Numbered from the stretch's first letter, positions 1 to 10,300 are shown. The stretch: 64,000 bases of DNA from an uncultured Mycoplasmatota bacterium (GCA_947056845.1 CAMSCJ010000001.1:1-64000); one strand, 5' to 3'. Numbers and translations are program-made. Notes: generated by a model from the sequence alone, not told the origin.

Positions 1-40
1 CTGCCAATAATTCTATTAATGTAAATCCCTTTTTTCTCAT
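1..40 (-). CDS. pseudopilin-like protein, N-terminus only (runs off left edge)
   Basis: Only the first 13 codons lie in the window, reading MRKKGFTLIELLA. This is a class III prepilin leader: short basic segment, Gly-Phe cleavage site, then the hydrophobic helix with Glu at +5. The start has a good ribosome binding site (AAGGAG, about 6 nt upstream). It resembles the leaders of the two pseudopilin-like genes at 18.6 and 20.9 kb, so it is probably a third family member. The rest of the protein cannot be seen. Confidence 0.75.
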   Translation of the reverse strand, partial: MRKKGFTLIELLA

Positions 41-187
41 ATCCTACTCCTTAGTATATTCTATGAATATAATTGCAACATTGTAATTTCTAAATTTCAA
101 TATATTGTTATTATTTACTCATTTTTATACATTTTATTATAATATTCAAACATTATTTTTTGAAGTTTTTTAATGTTATAAAACATT

Positions 188-229
188 AAAACTGTTATAA
201 AATTTAAAAATATATTTTATAACAGTTTT
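188..229 (-). terminator. rho-independent terminator
   Basis: A perfect stem of about 15 bp (AAAACTGTTATAAAA and its complement) encloses an A/T loop. A T-run follows in the minus direction. It lies just downstream of the YgjP-like gene. Confidence 0.7.
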
Positions 230-241
230 TTATAAACTTAA

Positions 242-883
242 TTAACTATTTAATTGTTTTCTAATTATTTTATAATTTGGACAATATTTTGAAACAGTTA
301 CCCAAAAAGCTTTTGAATGATTAAAGTGTATAAAGTGTGACAACTCATGAATAATAACATAATCTAATTTACTTATATCATATTTTATTAAATTAGTGTT
401 TAGAGTTACTGTATTACTAGCTCGATTACAAACACCCCATCGAGTTTTCATTTTTCTAATACGCAATTTGGGATAAGGAATTTTATCTTCAAATAAATTA
501 TAATTATAATCTAATCTTTTTAAAAATAACTCTTTTACCTGAATCTGCAACCATTTATTAAGAGCTTGGTCATTTTTAATATATATAATAGAATTATTTA
601 CATCAATTTCTACCTTTTGAAAGTTTTCGCTGAAAATTAGTTCATATTTTTTACCCAATAGCATGAAACTATTTTCTACTTCACTTTTACTAATTATTTT
701 TTTTAATGCTCTTCTTAGAAAGTTTTGATTGTTATCTAATAATTTTTTAATATAACTTTTACTGGAAAAAAAGTTGGTTGTAACATAAATCGTTTGGGCA
801 TCTTTCAGCCTAATGTAAGTGTTTTTATTATTTTTTTTTACAATTTCTACTTCAAATATTCTATTATCTAGTTGATACTTCAT
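242..883 (-). CDS. YgjP/DUF45-family metal-dependent hydrolase (SprT-like)
   Basis: A protein of 213 residues whose C-terminal third carries the zincin signature HELSHFIHFNHSKAFW, that is HExxH followed by a third His. This is typical of the YgjP/WLM (DUF45) group of predicted metallopeptidases. The preceding RMKTRWGVCN segment is also usual for the family. Substrates of these proteins are generally unknown. An upstream in-frame ATG exists, but the start at MKYQ is better because AGGGAG lies 6 nt upstream of it. The gene is a single unit ending before a strong terminator. Family assignment is firm; the biological role is not known. Confidence 0.85.
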   Translation of the reverse strand: MKYQLDNRIFEVEIVKKNNKNTYIRLKDAQTIYVTTNFFSSKSYIKKLLDNNQNFLRRALKKIISKSEVENSFMLLGKKYELIFSENFQKVEIDVNNSIIYIKNDQALNKWLQIQVKELFLKRLDYNYNLFEDKIPYPKLRIRKMKTRWGVCNRASNTVTLNTNLIKYDISKLDYVIIHELSHFIHFNHSKAFWVTVSKYCPNYKIIRKQLNS

Positions 884-944
884 ATAATACTCCCTATTCA
901 TTTATAAATTTATTATAACATAATATATAAAAAAGGACTAGTTT

Positions 945-2393
945 CTACATAGAGAAAATAGTCACAATAATTAATAATAAAACTACAACGATAAATAACT
1001 GTAATAATAATTTCCAAATGTTTTTAAACCACTCTTTATAAGAAATATTGAAGTATCCTAAACCTGTAATAAGTAATACACTAGTTGGAGCTATAAACAT
1101 TACTAAACCATATAATGTTTGTATAACAATTGACGCTAAAAATCTTAATTCTACAGTCGCTCCTGTTAAAATAACAGTTGGTGTATATAGTGTATCTACT
1201 AAAACAGAAAAATTATTATAAAAGAAACTTGAAACAATTGTTGTAAAAGAAAGGATTATTGTATTAAATTTATCAGATATATTCATCAAATACTCAACTA
1301 TAGTTGTAACAAAATTAGATGTTGCCCCATTTTTAAATAATATAGCTAAAACTAAATTTGAGCCAATTATATATAAGATAAGCTTAGCATTCGATTTTAT
1401 TCCTGTTTCAAAACCTTCTAAAATAGCATTACCTTTAATTTTATATATAATAACAAATAAAATAATTATAAATAAAGTGAAAACTGATATAAATGGTAAA
1501 TTCCAATATCCAATTGCAGGAATAGTACCTAAAATGCTAGAAACGATAGGAAAACCATTTACTTCTGTTCCCATTATTTTCTCATAAAAATCTAAAAATG
1601 GAGTCGGATTAGCGTTAGTTCCTAGAACATCATCCCATTTAAAACTACCAATCAGAATTAATACAAATGATGCAATAAGAATTATAAATAAAGGTTTCCA
1701 ACTTTTTTTACTACTATCATTTTTTTCATAAAGTGGGATTTCATCATTTTTATTTTTAGAATTTTTCAAATCATTCTTACCTCTATGTAAAATAAACATA
1801 ACTAATAAAAATAATAATAAAATTAATAAAATAATTCGATCAGGAAAAATTGAAGTATTATATGTGTAGTCACTATTATGGCTCAAATATCTATTTAAAT
1901 AATAGCTTATATCAGTACCATAAATGCTACCCATCATTCCTACCAAAATTGAACCTATAGTCGCTAACATTGTTGTAATTTTACTAAAACCTAATGATAA
2001 GAAAATCGTTGCAATCAAAGGTATAATGAAAAAGAAAGCCAAATTTAAGCCAACAAGAGACGACAATATACCAAACACAAGTGTCATAATGATTAACAAT
2101 CTAAGTTCTTTTCCTTTTAATTTAGACGTTATATCGTTAATCATTTTATTATAAACACCTGTTTTATTTATAATTCCATAAAGGCCTCCAACAACCAACA
2201 TAAATACTATACTTGGTAAAGCTAAATCAAAGACAGTTAATGGAATAAGTGTTAAATCAAATAATCCTACTGGTGTAATGTTACCAGATATAAACGTCGC
2301 ATTATCATATTCACCAACTGGTATAACCCACGATAAAAATACTGCAATAAAGAATGTAATCAATAAAATTTTCAATAAATTATTTTTTTTCAT
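945..2393 (-). CDS. YfcC family (C4-dicarboxylate-carrier-like) membrane transporter
   Basis: About 482 residues with a dozen or so hydrophobic segments and a charged cytoplasmic loop rich in Lys/Asn/Asp in the middle. The N-terminal stretch LSWVIPVGEYDNATF, followed by helices ending in GATSNFVTT and PTSVLLITG, fits the YfcC family of the anaerobic C4-dicarboxylate carrier superfamily. Members are predicted to carry amino acids, peptides or dicarboxylates, but the substrate cannot be read from sequence. The start MKKNNLLK has an AGGAGG site 8 nt upstream, so a longer in-frame extension is not needed. It is transcribed divergently from the radical SAM gene. Confidence 0.8.
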   Translation of the reverse strand: MKKNNLLKILLITFFIAVFLSWVIPVGEYDNATFISGNITPVGLFDLTLIPLTVFDLALPSIVFMLVVGGLYGIINKTGVYNKMINDITSKLKGKELRLLIIMTLVFGILSSLVGLNLAFFFIIPLIATIFLSLGFSKITTMLATIGSILVGMMGSIYGTDISYYLNRYLSHNSDYTYNTSIFPDRIILLILLLFLLVMFILHRGKNDLKNSKNKNDEIPLYEKNDSSKKSWKPLFIILIASFVLILIGSFKWDDVLGTNANPTPFLDFYEKIMGTEVNGFPIVSSILGTIPAIGYWNLPFISVFTLFIIILFVIIYKIKGNAILEGFETGIKSNAKLILYIIGSNLVLAILFKNGATSNFVTTIVEYLMNISDKFNTIILSFTTIVSSFFYNNFSVLVDTLYTPTVILTGATVELRFLASIVIQTLYGLVMFIAPTSVLLITGLGYFNISYKEWFKNIWKLLLQLFIVVVLLLIIVTIFSM

Positions 2394-2511
2394 ATCTGTA
2401 TCCTCCTTAATAATTATAACAAAAAAAAATATTATAGCAAAGATAAACATTAATAATTTCATCAATTTTACACAAATGCTAATGCATGCTATAATTGACT
2501 AGGTGATAAAA

Positions 2512-3450
2512 ATGCTAGAACAAACATTTAAATATTCTAATAATAACAAAAGATATCATACCCTAGATTATTTTTATAAACAAAAATTTGGTAGTAAAAT
2601 TTTTAAAGTTAGTTTAAATGCAGGGTTTTCTTGCCCAAATATTGATGGAACGGTTGGCCATGGTGGATGCATTTATTGCTCTAATAGTGGAAGTGGCGAC
2701 TTCGCTGGGGATAAAAATGATGATTTAATAACCCAATTCAACAAAGTAAAAAATAACTTACATCAAAAATGGCCAGAAGCAAAATATATTGGTTATTTTC
2801 AGGCTCATACTAATACTTATGCACCCGTTAATATATTAAAGGAAAAATACGAAAGTATTTTAAAATTACCAAATGTTGTTGGCCTATCAATTGCAACAAG
2901 ACCAGACGCCATTACAGATGAATGCCTAGAGTATTTAATAGAGTTATCTAAAAAAACTTTTCTTACTATTGAATTAGGCCTACAAACAATTCATAAAAAA
3001 ACGTCATTATTAATCAATAGATGTCACAACCTAAAAACATTTGAGGATATGGTAAATAAATTAAGACAATATAATATTAATGTCGTTGTACATATTATAA
3101 ATGGGCTTCCCTTTGAAACTAAAGATATGATGATTGAGACAATAAAATATATAAATTCTTTAGATATTCAAGGTGTCAAAATTCATGCGTTGCACATTTT
3201 AAAAAATACCAAATTAGCAGAACTATATAAAAAAAGCACATTCCCTATTTTGACAAAAGAACAATATATTGATATTGTCTGTGACCAATTAGAATATTTA
3301 AGGCCAGAGATTGTCATTAATAGAATAACAGGTGATCCAGTCAAGGAAGATTTAATAGAACCAACTTGGCTAATTAAAAAATTTTGTGTTTTAAATGATA
3401 TTGATAAACAACTAGTTCAAAGGGGTACATACCAAGGTTATAAATTATAA
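2512..3450 (+). CDS. TIGR01212 family radical SAM protein (YtqA-like)
   Basis: 312 residues. The N-terminus has the family-specific iron-sulfur cluster site SCPNIDGTVGHGGCIYCSN, with Cys-x12-Cys-x2-Cys spacing instead of the classical CxxxCxxC. It is followed by GYFQAHTNTYAP and the AdoMet-binding barrel segments (LSIATRPD, ELGLQT, HIINGLPFET). This matches the YtqA/TIGR01212 group, which binds a 4Fe-4S cluster and AdoMet; its substrate is not established. The ATG was chosen because GGTGAT lies 4-5 nt upstream. The gene ends in a terminator shared with the convergent gene. Confidence 0.9.
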   Translation: MLEQTFKYSNNNKRYHTLDYFYKQKFGSKIFKVSLNAGFSCPNIDGTVGHGGCIYCSNSGSGDFAGDKNDDLITQFNKVKNNLHQKWPEAKYIGYFQAHTNTYAPVNILKEKYESILKLPNVVGLSIATRPDAITDECLEYLIELSKKTFLTIELGLQTIHKKTSLLINRCHNLKTFEDMVNKLRQYNINVVVHIINGLPFETKDMMIETIKYINSLDIQGVKIHALHILKNTKLAELYKKSTFPILTKEQYIDIVCDQLEYLRPEIVINRITGDPVKEDLIEPTWLIKKFCVLNDIDKQLVQRGTYQGYKL

Positions 3451-3453
3451 AAG

Positions 3454-3479
3454 AAAAAGTGGAATTAAGCCACTTTTTT
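3454..3479. terminator. bidirectional terminator between convergent genes
   Basis: The stem AAAGTGG/CCACTTT has a 7-nt loop. T-runs follow on both strands. It lies between the radical SAM gene and the convergent membrane-anchored protein. Confidence 0.7.
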
Positions 3480-4572
3480 ATTTGAATACATAAGGACTTT
3501 CCTTACTGCCATCACCTGACACATAAATAACATCATTATTAAGATAAATGCTTGCTCTTACTAATTTTGAAATGCTAGAATTAGACGTATTTATAATTCC
3601 TCTCGTAATTTGATACACATTATGTGTATCAACAGCATTTGGGGTTATTGTCCACCACTCACCTGAATACTTAGATAAATAATTATAATTTTGACAAGCT
3701 CCATCTCTGACCTTTTCACAGTTTGAATCAAGACTGGCCATTATAAACTCATTAACCTGAATTAACCCAATATTTTGGTCCTCAAATAGTTCAGAACATT
3801 CCGTCTTACCATCATTAGTAGTATCCCCAATAAACCTTTTACCAATGCATAAATCTTTAGTAGTTATATATTTTTTATCATCATCACTAAAGCTATTATA
3901 TAAATCATTTAAAGCTTTATTTATTCTACTTAACTCATAATTATTAATTCCTACTGATGATTTGGCCTCAACATTATATCGATTATCCCAAACATTTCGT
4001 AGTTTAGTTTCATCTTGTAATAATTTTATATTTCCATCAACATCAATTTTCAAAATACGCCATGTTTGACCAGCAAAGCTAACATAGTTGTTAAGATATT
4101 CTCCACGATAAATATATTCGTTATTTATTGTATATAAGCCATCACCAGATTCAACAATTCCCTGATTAGCAATAATATAATCCTTTAAAGTTGATGTTTT
4201 ATATGCCTCTCCACAATCTAAATATGGGATATATAAATACTCTGAGTTTTGTTGTCTAACAATAACATGACCACTACATTTAGTATCTTTATTTTTTAAA
4301 TATTTTGACAATTCTTTCATATTTTTATTAGCGACTAAATCGTCAACCTCAACTGTTATAATTTCATTGCCAGTTGGTAAAGAAATATCTATATCTTTAT
4401 CCTTTAAATACTCCATAGTTGCCTTTTGCATTTTATCTTCTATTTTTTGATAACTTAACTTATTTCCAATTATTAATTTTACAATACCTATAATTAGTAA
4501 TATACCAACAAAAGCACCTATTACAATGAACATATATTTAAACAGTTTCTTATTAACATTTGCTAAATTCAT
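3478..4572 (-). CDS. membrane-anchored extracellular protein with DUF6273-like domain
   Basis: 364 residues. One N-terminal transmembrane helix (about residues 13-36) is followed by an extracellular domain. The segment FAGQTWRILKIDVDGNIKLL and the later GEWWTITPN and VRASIYL stretches resemble the DUF6273-type module that also ends the pseudopilin-like proteins of this window. Paired cysteines suggest disulfides. The fold has no known enzymatic role, so a surface or adhesive function is only an inference. The start is at MNLANVNK, with an AGGGGAG site upstream. Confidence 0.65.
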   Translation of the reverse strand: MNLANVNKKLFKYMFIVIGAFVGILLIIGIVKLIIGNKLSYQKIEDKMQKATMEYLKDKDIDISLPTGNEIITVEVDDLVANKNMKELSKYLKNKDTKCSGHVIVRQQNSEYLYIPYLDCGEAYKTSTLKDYIIANQGIVESGDGLYTINNEYIYRGEYLNNYVSFAGQTWRILKIDVDGNIKLLQDETKLRNVWDNRYNVEAKSSVGINNYELSRINKALNDLYNSFSDDDKKYITTKDLCIGKRFIGDTTNDGKTECSELFEDQNIGLIQVNEFIMASLDSNCEKVRDGACQNYNYLSKYSGEWWTITPNAVDTHNVYQITRGIINTSNSSISKLVRASIYLNNDVIYVSGDGSKESPYVFK

Positions 4573-4643
4573 ATTATTCTCCCCTTAAACATCATAATTA
4601 TAGCAAAAAAACAAAAATAATACAATAGACTATTCTTGTTCCA

Positions 4644-4757
4644 TTACAGTAATTTACGTAAAAATTCCCCTGTATAACTTTCTTTTACTTTACAAATTTC
4701 TTCTGGTGCTCCACAGGCAACAATATTTCCACCATTATTTCCACCCTTTGGACTGTC
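4644..4757 (-). pseudogene. displaced copy of the uvrA 3' end
   Basis: Reading on the minus strand gives GGNNGGNIVACGAPEEIC, continuing to EFLRKLL and a stop. This is the last 35 or so residues of UvrA, almost the same as the end of the intact uvrA at 6680. Most base differences from the intact copy are synonymous. It therefore looks like the tail of a related uvrA allele that was once functional, not random decay. It sits on the far side of the 615-residue gene, so that gene is flanked by two uvrA ends. Confidence 0.85.
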
Positions 4758-4759
4758 AA

Positions 4760-6607
4760 TTAATGCTTATATATTTTGTATGGAATTTGTTTTTCTTTAA
4801 TAAGCATTTCTTCACACCTTTGAGCCTCACGATACCATTTGTTATATATAAAAAATCTTTTTTCCCATATATTAGATGGATAATTTTCATATTGATCTAA
4901 AACATAATCTTTATTCAAAATAGAATCATAACCATCAAATGAAAGAAAAGAATAATGTGCTTTATAAAGAGACATTGCTAGCTCTTTTAATTCAAAAGCC
5001 AAATTCTTATCATCAATATAGAGCTTATCAATAAATTTCATTATTTCTTCTCGATTAACAACAGCGCCTTCCAATCTACATAAAGCAACATAATATTCAT
5101 AATAACGGGCAAGCATTAATGTTATAGCTGCTTTAGTAGGAACATAATTGTTGCTTAATACTTCTATTTCAGTTCCAGTCTTTTGATCATAAAGCCTAGA
5201 ACTGTTCATACAGCCTATAAAACCATCACTCATATATCTATACATTTGAGCTATAACAAATGAAAAATTATCATCGCAAATATTAATCTTAGAAAACAAA
5301 CAATTTTTAGCTTTTTCTATTGCTGTTTCAAAATCAAACCTATGTTTTCTTTTGTCTTGAATGTCTCCAACTTTAAGATAAAATACTGTATCTTTTATTA
5401 CAGCATCTAATAACTCTTGATTACCGTTTCCTAAAACATTAAGTGCCTCATTTTTTAATATATTATCCATTTCTTCAAAACTATATAATGGCTTATTATA
5501 GTCTGTTAATAAATCAACAAATGTTGGTTCAATATATTTTCTACCACCAAACCATAGAGAAATTTTATCAATATCCATGTTATCCTTTGTCATATTTAAA
5601 TTGCATTCATTATTAAGCAAAAGTAACAAATTATAATTAACTAATAAATTTATAGTTTCAAATCTTGATAAATTTTTTTGGTTAATTAAATTATTGAATC
5701 TTTCAGGTATTTTTGATTCATTTACCGAGATATTAGGCATAAATACATAAGGTTCAATACGTACAATGTCATAATCTTCTTTATTTTCAATAAAGCAAAC
5801 ATTATAAAAAGCGATAAATTCACCTTTTTCATTTTTTACTGGTCTTACAAAATTATGCCTAATACTATATTCGGTATTTTTAGTTTCTTTTTTAAAATGT
5901 AAATTTTCTAATTTACCAAATATTTGTTGTAATTTTTTATTATCTTTTATAATATTATATAAGCTAATAGTATTATTTATATTAGAAAAATAACTGCTTG
6001 CTTGGTATCCTACAATCTCGCTATACCTATAAATTATCCTACTAGTTTTGTCAAAAACTGTCGTTTTAACTTTAGACGCCGCTGGATTATCATTATATAA
6101 CGTATATGTTTTAAAACTCTCTAGATCATAAAAATTAAAATTTTTTGGTGTATTTTTAATGCCTTTTTTTAGGCAACACTCATGATATTTTTCTAAAGTG
6201 TCATACACCATTGTTAGTTGACCAAAACAGTTAAATACAGCATCGAAAACGAATGTTAGGTTGCAACCACTATAATAATCATTAACACATTCATCAATGA
6301 AAATATCCATACCTTCTATAAATGAATTATAAGTAAAAGTATTTTCAGCTATTAATTTACAATACCTATTATCATTTGAACGATATAGACCATAAACAAA
6401 ATTAAAAATTGACTCTGACATATAAACAATATACTCGCAGGGATGCGCACCAAGAGCTTTTCTAGTTTCACTAAACCCATTAATCTCAAGAATTTTATTT
6501 AAAAACTCACTAATTTGACTGCTATTATCAATCAATTTTTCTTTATATTTTAACAAATTTTTTTGTTGTTCTTCAGATAATTTTACCCCTTTAATTTCTT
6601 TTTCCAT
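4760..6607 (-). CDS. hypothetical protein of 615 residues lying between two uvrA 3' ends
   Basis: I do not recognise this protein. It has no signal peptide or transmembrane helices. It appears largely alpha-helical and is rich in Asn, Lys, Tyr and Phe, with scattered cysteines. No P-loop, HExxH, nuclease or HTH motif was found. The start at MEKEIKGV is preceded by GAGTTGAT. The gene lies exactly between the intact uvrA 3' end and a second, slightly diverged copy of that end, so it was probably acquired as cargo of an insertion at the uvrA terminus. A defence or phage-related role is possible because of this setting, but the sequence itself gives no evidence for it. Confidence 0.6.
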   Translation of the reverse strand: MEKEIKGVKLSEEQQKNLLKYKEKLIDNSSQISEFLNKILEINGFSETRKALGAHPCEYIVYMSESIFNFVYGLYRSNDNRYCKLIAENTFTYNSFIEGMDIFIDECVNDYYSGCNLTFVFDAVFNCFGQLTMVYDTLEKYHECCLKKGIKNTPKNFNFYDLESFKTYTLYNDNPAASKVKTTVFDKTSRIIYRYSEIVGYQASSYFSNINNTISLYNIIKDNKKLQQIFGKLENLHFKKETKNTEYSIRHNFVRPVKNEKGEFIAFYNVCFIENKEDYDIVRIEPYVFMPNISVNESKIPERFNNLINQKNLSRFETINLLVNYNLLLLLNNECNLNMTKDNMDIDKISLWFGGRKYIEPTFVDLLTDYNKPLYSFEEMDNILKNEALNVLGNGNQELLDAVIKDTVFYLKVGDIQDKRKHRFDFETAIEKAKNCLFSKINICDDNFSFVIAQMYRYMSDGFIGCMNSSRLYDQKTGTEIEVLSNNYVPTKAAITLMLARYYEYYVALCRLEGAVVNREEIMKFIDKLYIDDKNLAFELKELAMSLYKAHYSFLSFDGYDSILNKDYVLDQYENYPSNIWEKRFFIYNKWYREAQRCEEMLIKEKQIPYKIYKH

Positions 6608-6679
6608 ATCGATCAACTCATTTCTAATTGAAATTATATCATAAATTAATTATATAACAAATTATATTGTACTGATTGT

Positions 6680-9490
6680 TTAAAGTAATTTTTTTAAAAA
6701 TTCCCCTGTATAACTTTCTTTTACCTTACAGATTTCTTCTGGTGCTCCACAAGCAACAATATTTCCACCGTTATTTCCGCCTTCTGGTCCTAAATCAACA
6801 ACATAATCAGCAACCTTTATAACATCTAAATTGTGTTCAATAACAATTACTGTATCACCATTATCAACTATTCTATTTAAAATAGCCAGTAATTTTTTAA
6901 TGTCGTCAGTATGTAAACCCGTTGTTGGTTCATCTAAAATAAATAAGCTTTTACCAGTTGGCTTTTTTTGTAATTCTTTCGCAAGTTTTACACGCCCAGC
7001 TTCACCGCCACTTAAAGTTGGTGCACTTTGTCCTAATTTTACATAAGAAAGTCCAACATCCATAAGCATTTGCAATTTATTTTTAACTTTAGGAACATTT
7101 TCAAAAAACTCTAAAGCTTCTTCAACACGCATTTCTAAAACATCATAAATACTTTTACCCTTATATTTTACTTCTAAAGTTTCACTATTATATCGTGTTC
7201 CACCACATACTTCACATGGAACATAAACATCTGGTAAAAAGTGCATTTCAATTTTTTTAACGCCATCTCCCCAGCAGGCTTCACATCGACCACCTTTGAC
7301 ATTAAAAGAAAATCTCCCCTTATCATAACCACGTAGTTTGGCTTCCTTAGTTTCTGTGAAAACATCTCTTATATCATCAAAGACACCTGTATAGGTTGCT
7401 GGATTACTTCTAGGAGTTCTACCTATTGGGGCTTGTGAAATATCAATCACTTTATCGATATTTTCTAAACCCTTAATACTTTTAAATTTACCGGGTTTAA
7501 GTTTAGTTTTATATAAATTACTAGCGACTGCTTTATACAAAATTTCATTTATTAAACTACTTTTTCCGCTTCCACTTACACCAGTTACACAAATAAATGT
7601 CCCTAGTGGAAATTTGACATTAATATTTTTTAAATTATTTTCACTAGCACCTTTAATCTCTAAATATTTTTTATTGCCTTTTCTTCTCGTTTTAGGTACT
7701 TCTATTTTTAGTTTTCCACTTAAATATTGACCAGTTAAACTATTAGGATTTTTCATAACCTCATCAGGTGTTCCTTTTGCCACTACTTCACCACCATGAA
7801 TACCAGCAAGAGGACCAATATCAACTAAATAATCACAAGACACCATTGTATCAGTATCATGTTCAACAACGATTAAAGTATTTCCTAAATCACGCATTTC
7901 TAACATCGAATTAATAAGGCGCGCATTATCTCTTTGATGTAGACCAATACTTGGTTCATCTAAAACGTATAAAACACCTGTTAAGCGAGAACCAATTTGC
8001 GTAGCAAGACGAATTCGTTGAGCCTCACCACCTGATAACGTTCCAGCACTTCGATTAAGTGTTAAATATTCAATCCCAACATTAATTAAAAATTCCAAAC
8101 GGGAATTAATTTCTTTTATAATTAATTCTGAGATTTCTGTTTGCTGTTTATTTAATTTTAAATTTTTAAAGAAATCATATAACTCTCTAATACTAAGTTT
8201 TGTTAATTCATAAATATTTTTCTTCCCAATTAAAACAGATAAAACTGAAGAATCTAATCTTGCACCTTTACAAGTTGGGCATTCTAATTCAGTCATATAT
8301 TGTTCAATCCATTCTCTAATCCAAGCACTTTTTGTTTCAATATAACGTCTTTCTAAATTAGTAATAATACCTTCAAAATAATCTTTTTTAGTTCTAGTAT
8401 TTCCTGTTTTTGAAGAATAATTAAATTCTAATATATCTTTTGACCCATATAAAATAATATTAAGTTCTTCCTTTTTTAAATCTTTAACGGGTTTATTTAA
8501 ATCTATACCATAAAACTTAGCCACAGTATTTAATTCTGTATTGGTAATATTATTTGATTCATCTGTATTAACAGCGACAATTGCTCCTGCATTAATACTA
8601 AGTTCGCGATTGGGAATAACTAAATCTTCATCGATTTTATATTTAATACCTAAACCTTTGCAATCCGAACAAGCTCCATAAGGCGCATTAAAAGAAAACA
8701 TTCTAGGTTCTAATTCAGGTAGCGAAAAATCACAATCTGGACAAGCATATTTTTCACTCATTAAAAAATCTTCGCCATTAACCACATTAATTAAAACCTT
8801 ACCATGTGATAATTTACAAGCATTTTCAATTGACTCATATAAGCGACTACGAATTTCAGGTTTAATTATAAGTCTATCAATAACAACTTCAATATTATGT
8901 TTTTTGGTTTTAGATAGTTCAAATTCCTCTGATAAATCATATTCTTCTCCATCAACACAAATACGAACATAACCATCTTTACGTAATCCATCAATTAAAT
9001 CTTTAAAAGTACCTTTCTCGCCATGAATAACTGGTGCCATAACTCTAATTTTAGTTCCAACGCTTAAATTCATGACCTGAATAGTCATTTCTTCAATACT
9101 TTGACTAGTTATGGGTTTATGATGATTTGGGCAATATGGCACACCAATTCTAGCATATAAAAGTCGCAAATAATCATATATTTCTGTTACTGTTCCAACC
9201 GTACTTCGTGGATTTTTATTAGTTGTTTTTTGATCAATACTAATAGCAGGACTTAAACCCTCAATCGAATCAACATCAGGCTTATCTGTTCCACCTAAAA
9301 ATTGACGAGCATAAGCACTTAAACTTTCAACATAACGTCTTTGTCCTTCAGCATAAATCGTATCAAATGCTAAACTACTTTTTCCACTACCGCTGACACC
9401 AGTCATAACAATTAACTTATTCTTTGGTAATTCTATATCAATATTCTTCAAATTATTTTCTCTTGCACCTTTTACAATTATTTTATCCAT
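6680..9490 (-). CDS. uvrA: UvrA excinuclease ABC subunit A
   Basis: 936 residues, the usual length. It is the damage-recognition ATPase of nucleotide excision repair and works as a dimer with UvrB. Both ABC modules are intact: Walker A GVSGSGKSSLAFD near residue 31 and GVSGSGKSSLINE in the second half, signatures LSGGEAQRIRLA and LSGGEAGRVKLA, and Walker B VLDEPSIGLH and ILDEPTTGLH. Zinc-binding cysteine pairs (CPDC with CSDC; CEAC with CEVC) are present. No uvrB is visible next to it. The C-terminus EFLKKLL is duplicated beyond the adjacent 615-residue gene. Confidence 0.98.
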   Translation of the reverse strand: MDKIIVKGARENNLKNIDIELPKNKLIVMTGVSGSGKSSLAFDTIYAEGQRRYVESLSAYARQFLGGTDKPDVDSIEGLSPAISIDQKTTNKNPRSTVGTVTEIYDYLRLLYARIGVPYCPNHHKPITSQSIEEMTIQVMNLSVGTKIRVMAPVIHGEKGTFKDLIDGLRKDGYVRICVDGEEYDLSEEFELSKTKKHNIEVVIDRLIIKPEIRSRLYESIENACKLSHGKVLINVVNGEDFLMSEKYACPDCDFSLPELEPRMFSFNAPYGACSDCKGLGIKYKIDEDLVIPNRELSINAGAIVAVNTDESNNITNTELNTVAKFYGIDLNKPVKDLKKEELNIILYGSKDILEFNYSSKTGNTRTKKDYFEGIITNLERRYIETKSAWIREWIEQYMTELECPTCKGARLDSSVLSVLIGKKNIYELTKLSIRELYDFFKNLKLNKQQTEISELIIKEINSRLEFLINVGIEYLTLNRSAGTLSGGEAQRIRLATQIGSRLTGVLYVLDEPSIGLHQRDNARLINSMLEMRDLGNTLIVVEHDTDTMVSCDYLVDIGPLAGIHGGEVVAKGTPDEVMKNPNSLTGQYLSGKLKIEVPKTRRKGNKKYLEIKGASENNLKNINVKFPLGTFICVTGVSGSGKSSLINEILYKAVASNLYKTKLKPGKFKSIKGLENIDKVIDISQAPIGRTPRSNPATYTGVFDDIRDVFTETKEAKLRGYDKGRFSFNVKGGRCEACWGDGVKKIEMHFLPDVYVPCEVCGGTRYNSETLEVKYKGKSIYDVLEMRVEEALEFFENVPKVKNKLQMLMDVGLSYVKLGQSAPTLSGGEAGRVKLAKELQKKPTGKSLFILDEPTTGLHTDDIKKLLAILNRIVDNGDTVIVIEHNLDVIKVADYVVDLGPEGGNNGGNIVACGAPEEICKVKESYTGEFLKKLL

Positions 9491-9637
9491 AATTCAACTC
9501 CTACACTTATATAGTTTCAACAAAATTGATATTATTATAACACAATTTATAATTATTAAAATACTTTTTATAAATATATAATAGCATACATTTGTTTGTA
9601 ATTCAAGAAAAAAGAAGAAATTTTTCTTCTCTTGATA

Positions 9638-10201
9638 TTACTTAATAACAAGTATAAATATTAAAAGAATAATTATATATAATATAATCGCAAAAATTAA
9701 AAAGCCAATACTAACCCCACCATTGGATTCACACATACCACTTAATTGGCGATACGAATAATTAGGATAATCAAAACGATATTGTTTAATTTTCTTTTTT
9801 ACATAAGCAATATAATAGTTTTTAAAAATAAAACCGCCAACAATCCTTATCAAAATCATCCCAATAATACCTGTATAAAAACTAAGAACAAAAGAAATAA
9901 TTCCAAATGCCCAAAATTTACGATAACAAAAATAATATGATCCAAATAATAAAGCTGGAAAAGAAAAGCCACCTTGTATTAAATTTTGATAATTCGGTCC
10001 AATATAATCTTTTATTAATTGGATATCTAAATCATCATCTGTTGTCGTAAATTCCCCATTTTTAATGTGCTCATGATCATTTTGCTCATAAGTTTTAGTT
10101 ATAATTTTATCATTAATATTACTATTATTATCCTTGCCACACCAACGACAAACACCATTATCACATTCTTCTAATAAACAGTTACAATATTTACATCTCA
10201 T
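9638..10201 (-). CDS. zinc-ribbon membrane protein, DUF2628-like
   Basis: 187 residues. An N-terminal zinc ribbon (MRCKYCNCLLEE followed by CRWCGK) is joined through an acidic linker to IGPNYQNLIQGGFSFPALLF. This is the typical DUF2628 entry into a membrane region with several helices, and a further helix ends the protein. Such proteins occur widely in Firmicutes without a defined role. The gene stands alone, divergent from the following small gene. Confidence 0.6.
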   Translation of the reverse strand: MRCKYCNCLLEECDNGVCRWCGKDNNSNINDKIITKTYEQNDHEHIKNGEFTTTDDDLDIQLIKDYIGPNYQNLIQGGFSFPALLFGSYYFCYRKFWAFGIISFVLSFYTGIIGMILIRIVGGFIFKNYYIAYVKKKIKQYRFDYPNYSYRQLSGMCESNGGVSIGFLIFAIILYIIILLIFILVIK

Positions 10202-10300
10202 AAAATCACCTAAGTTTTCACAATAATTATATCACATAATTATATTTTTATACTGATATTACATTTTAAAAATTTTTATATACATATAATATTTATATGA

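Noticed and set aside
4706-4900. 64-codon plus-strand ORF over the uvrA fragment
   Set aside because: Antisense to the uvrA fragment and to the 3' end of the 615-residue gene; no ribosome site.
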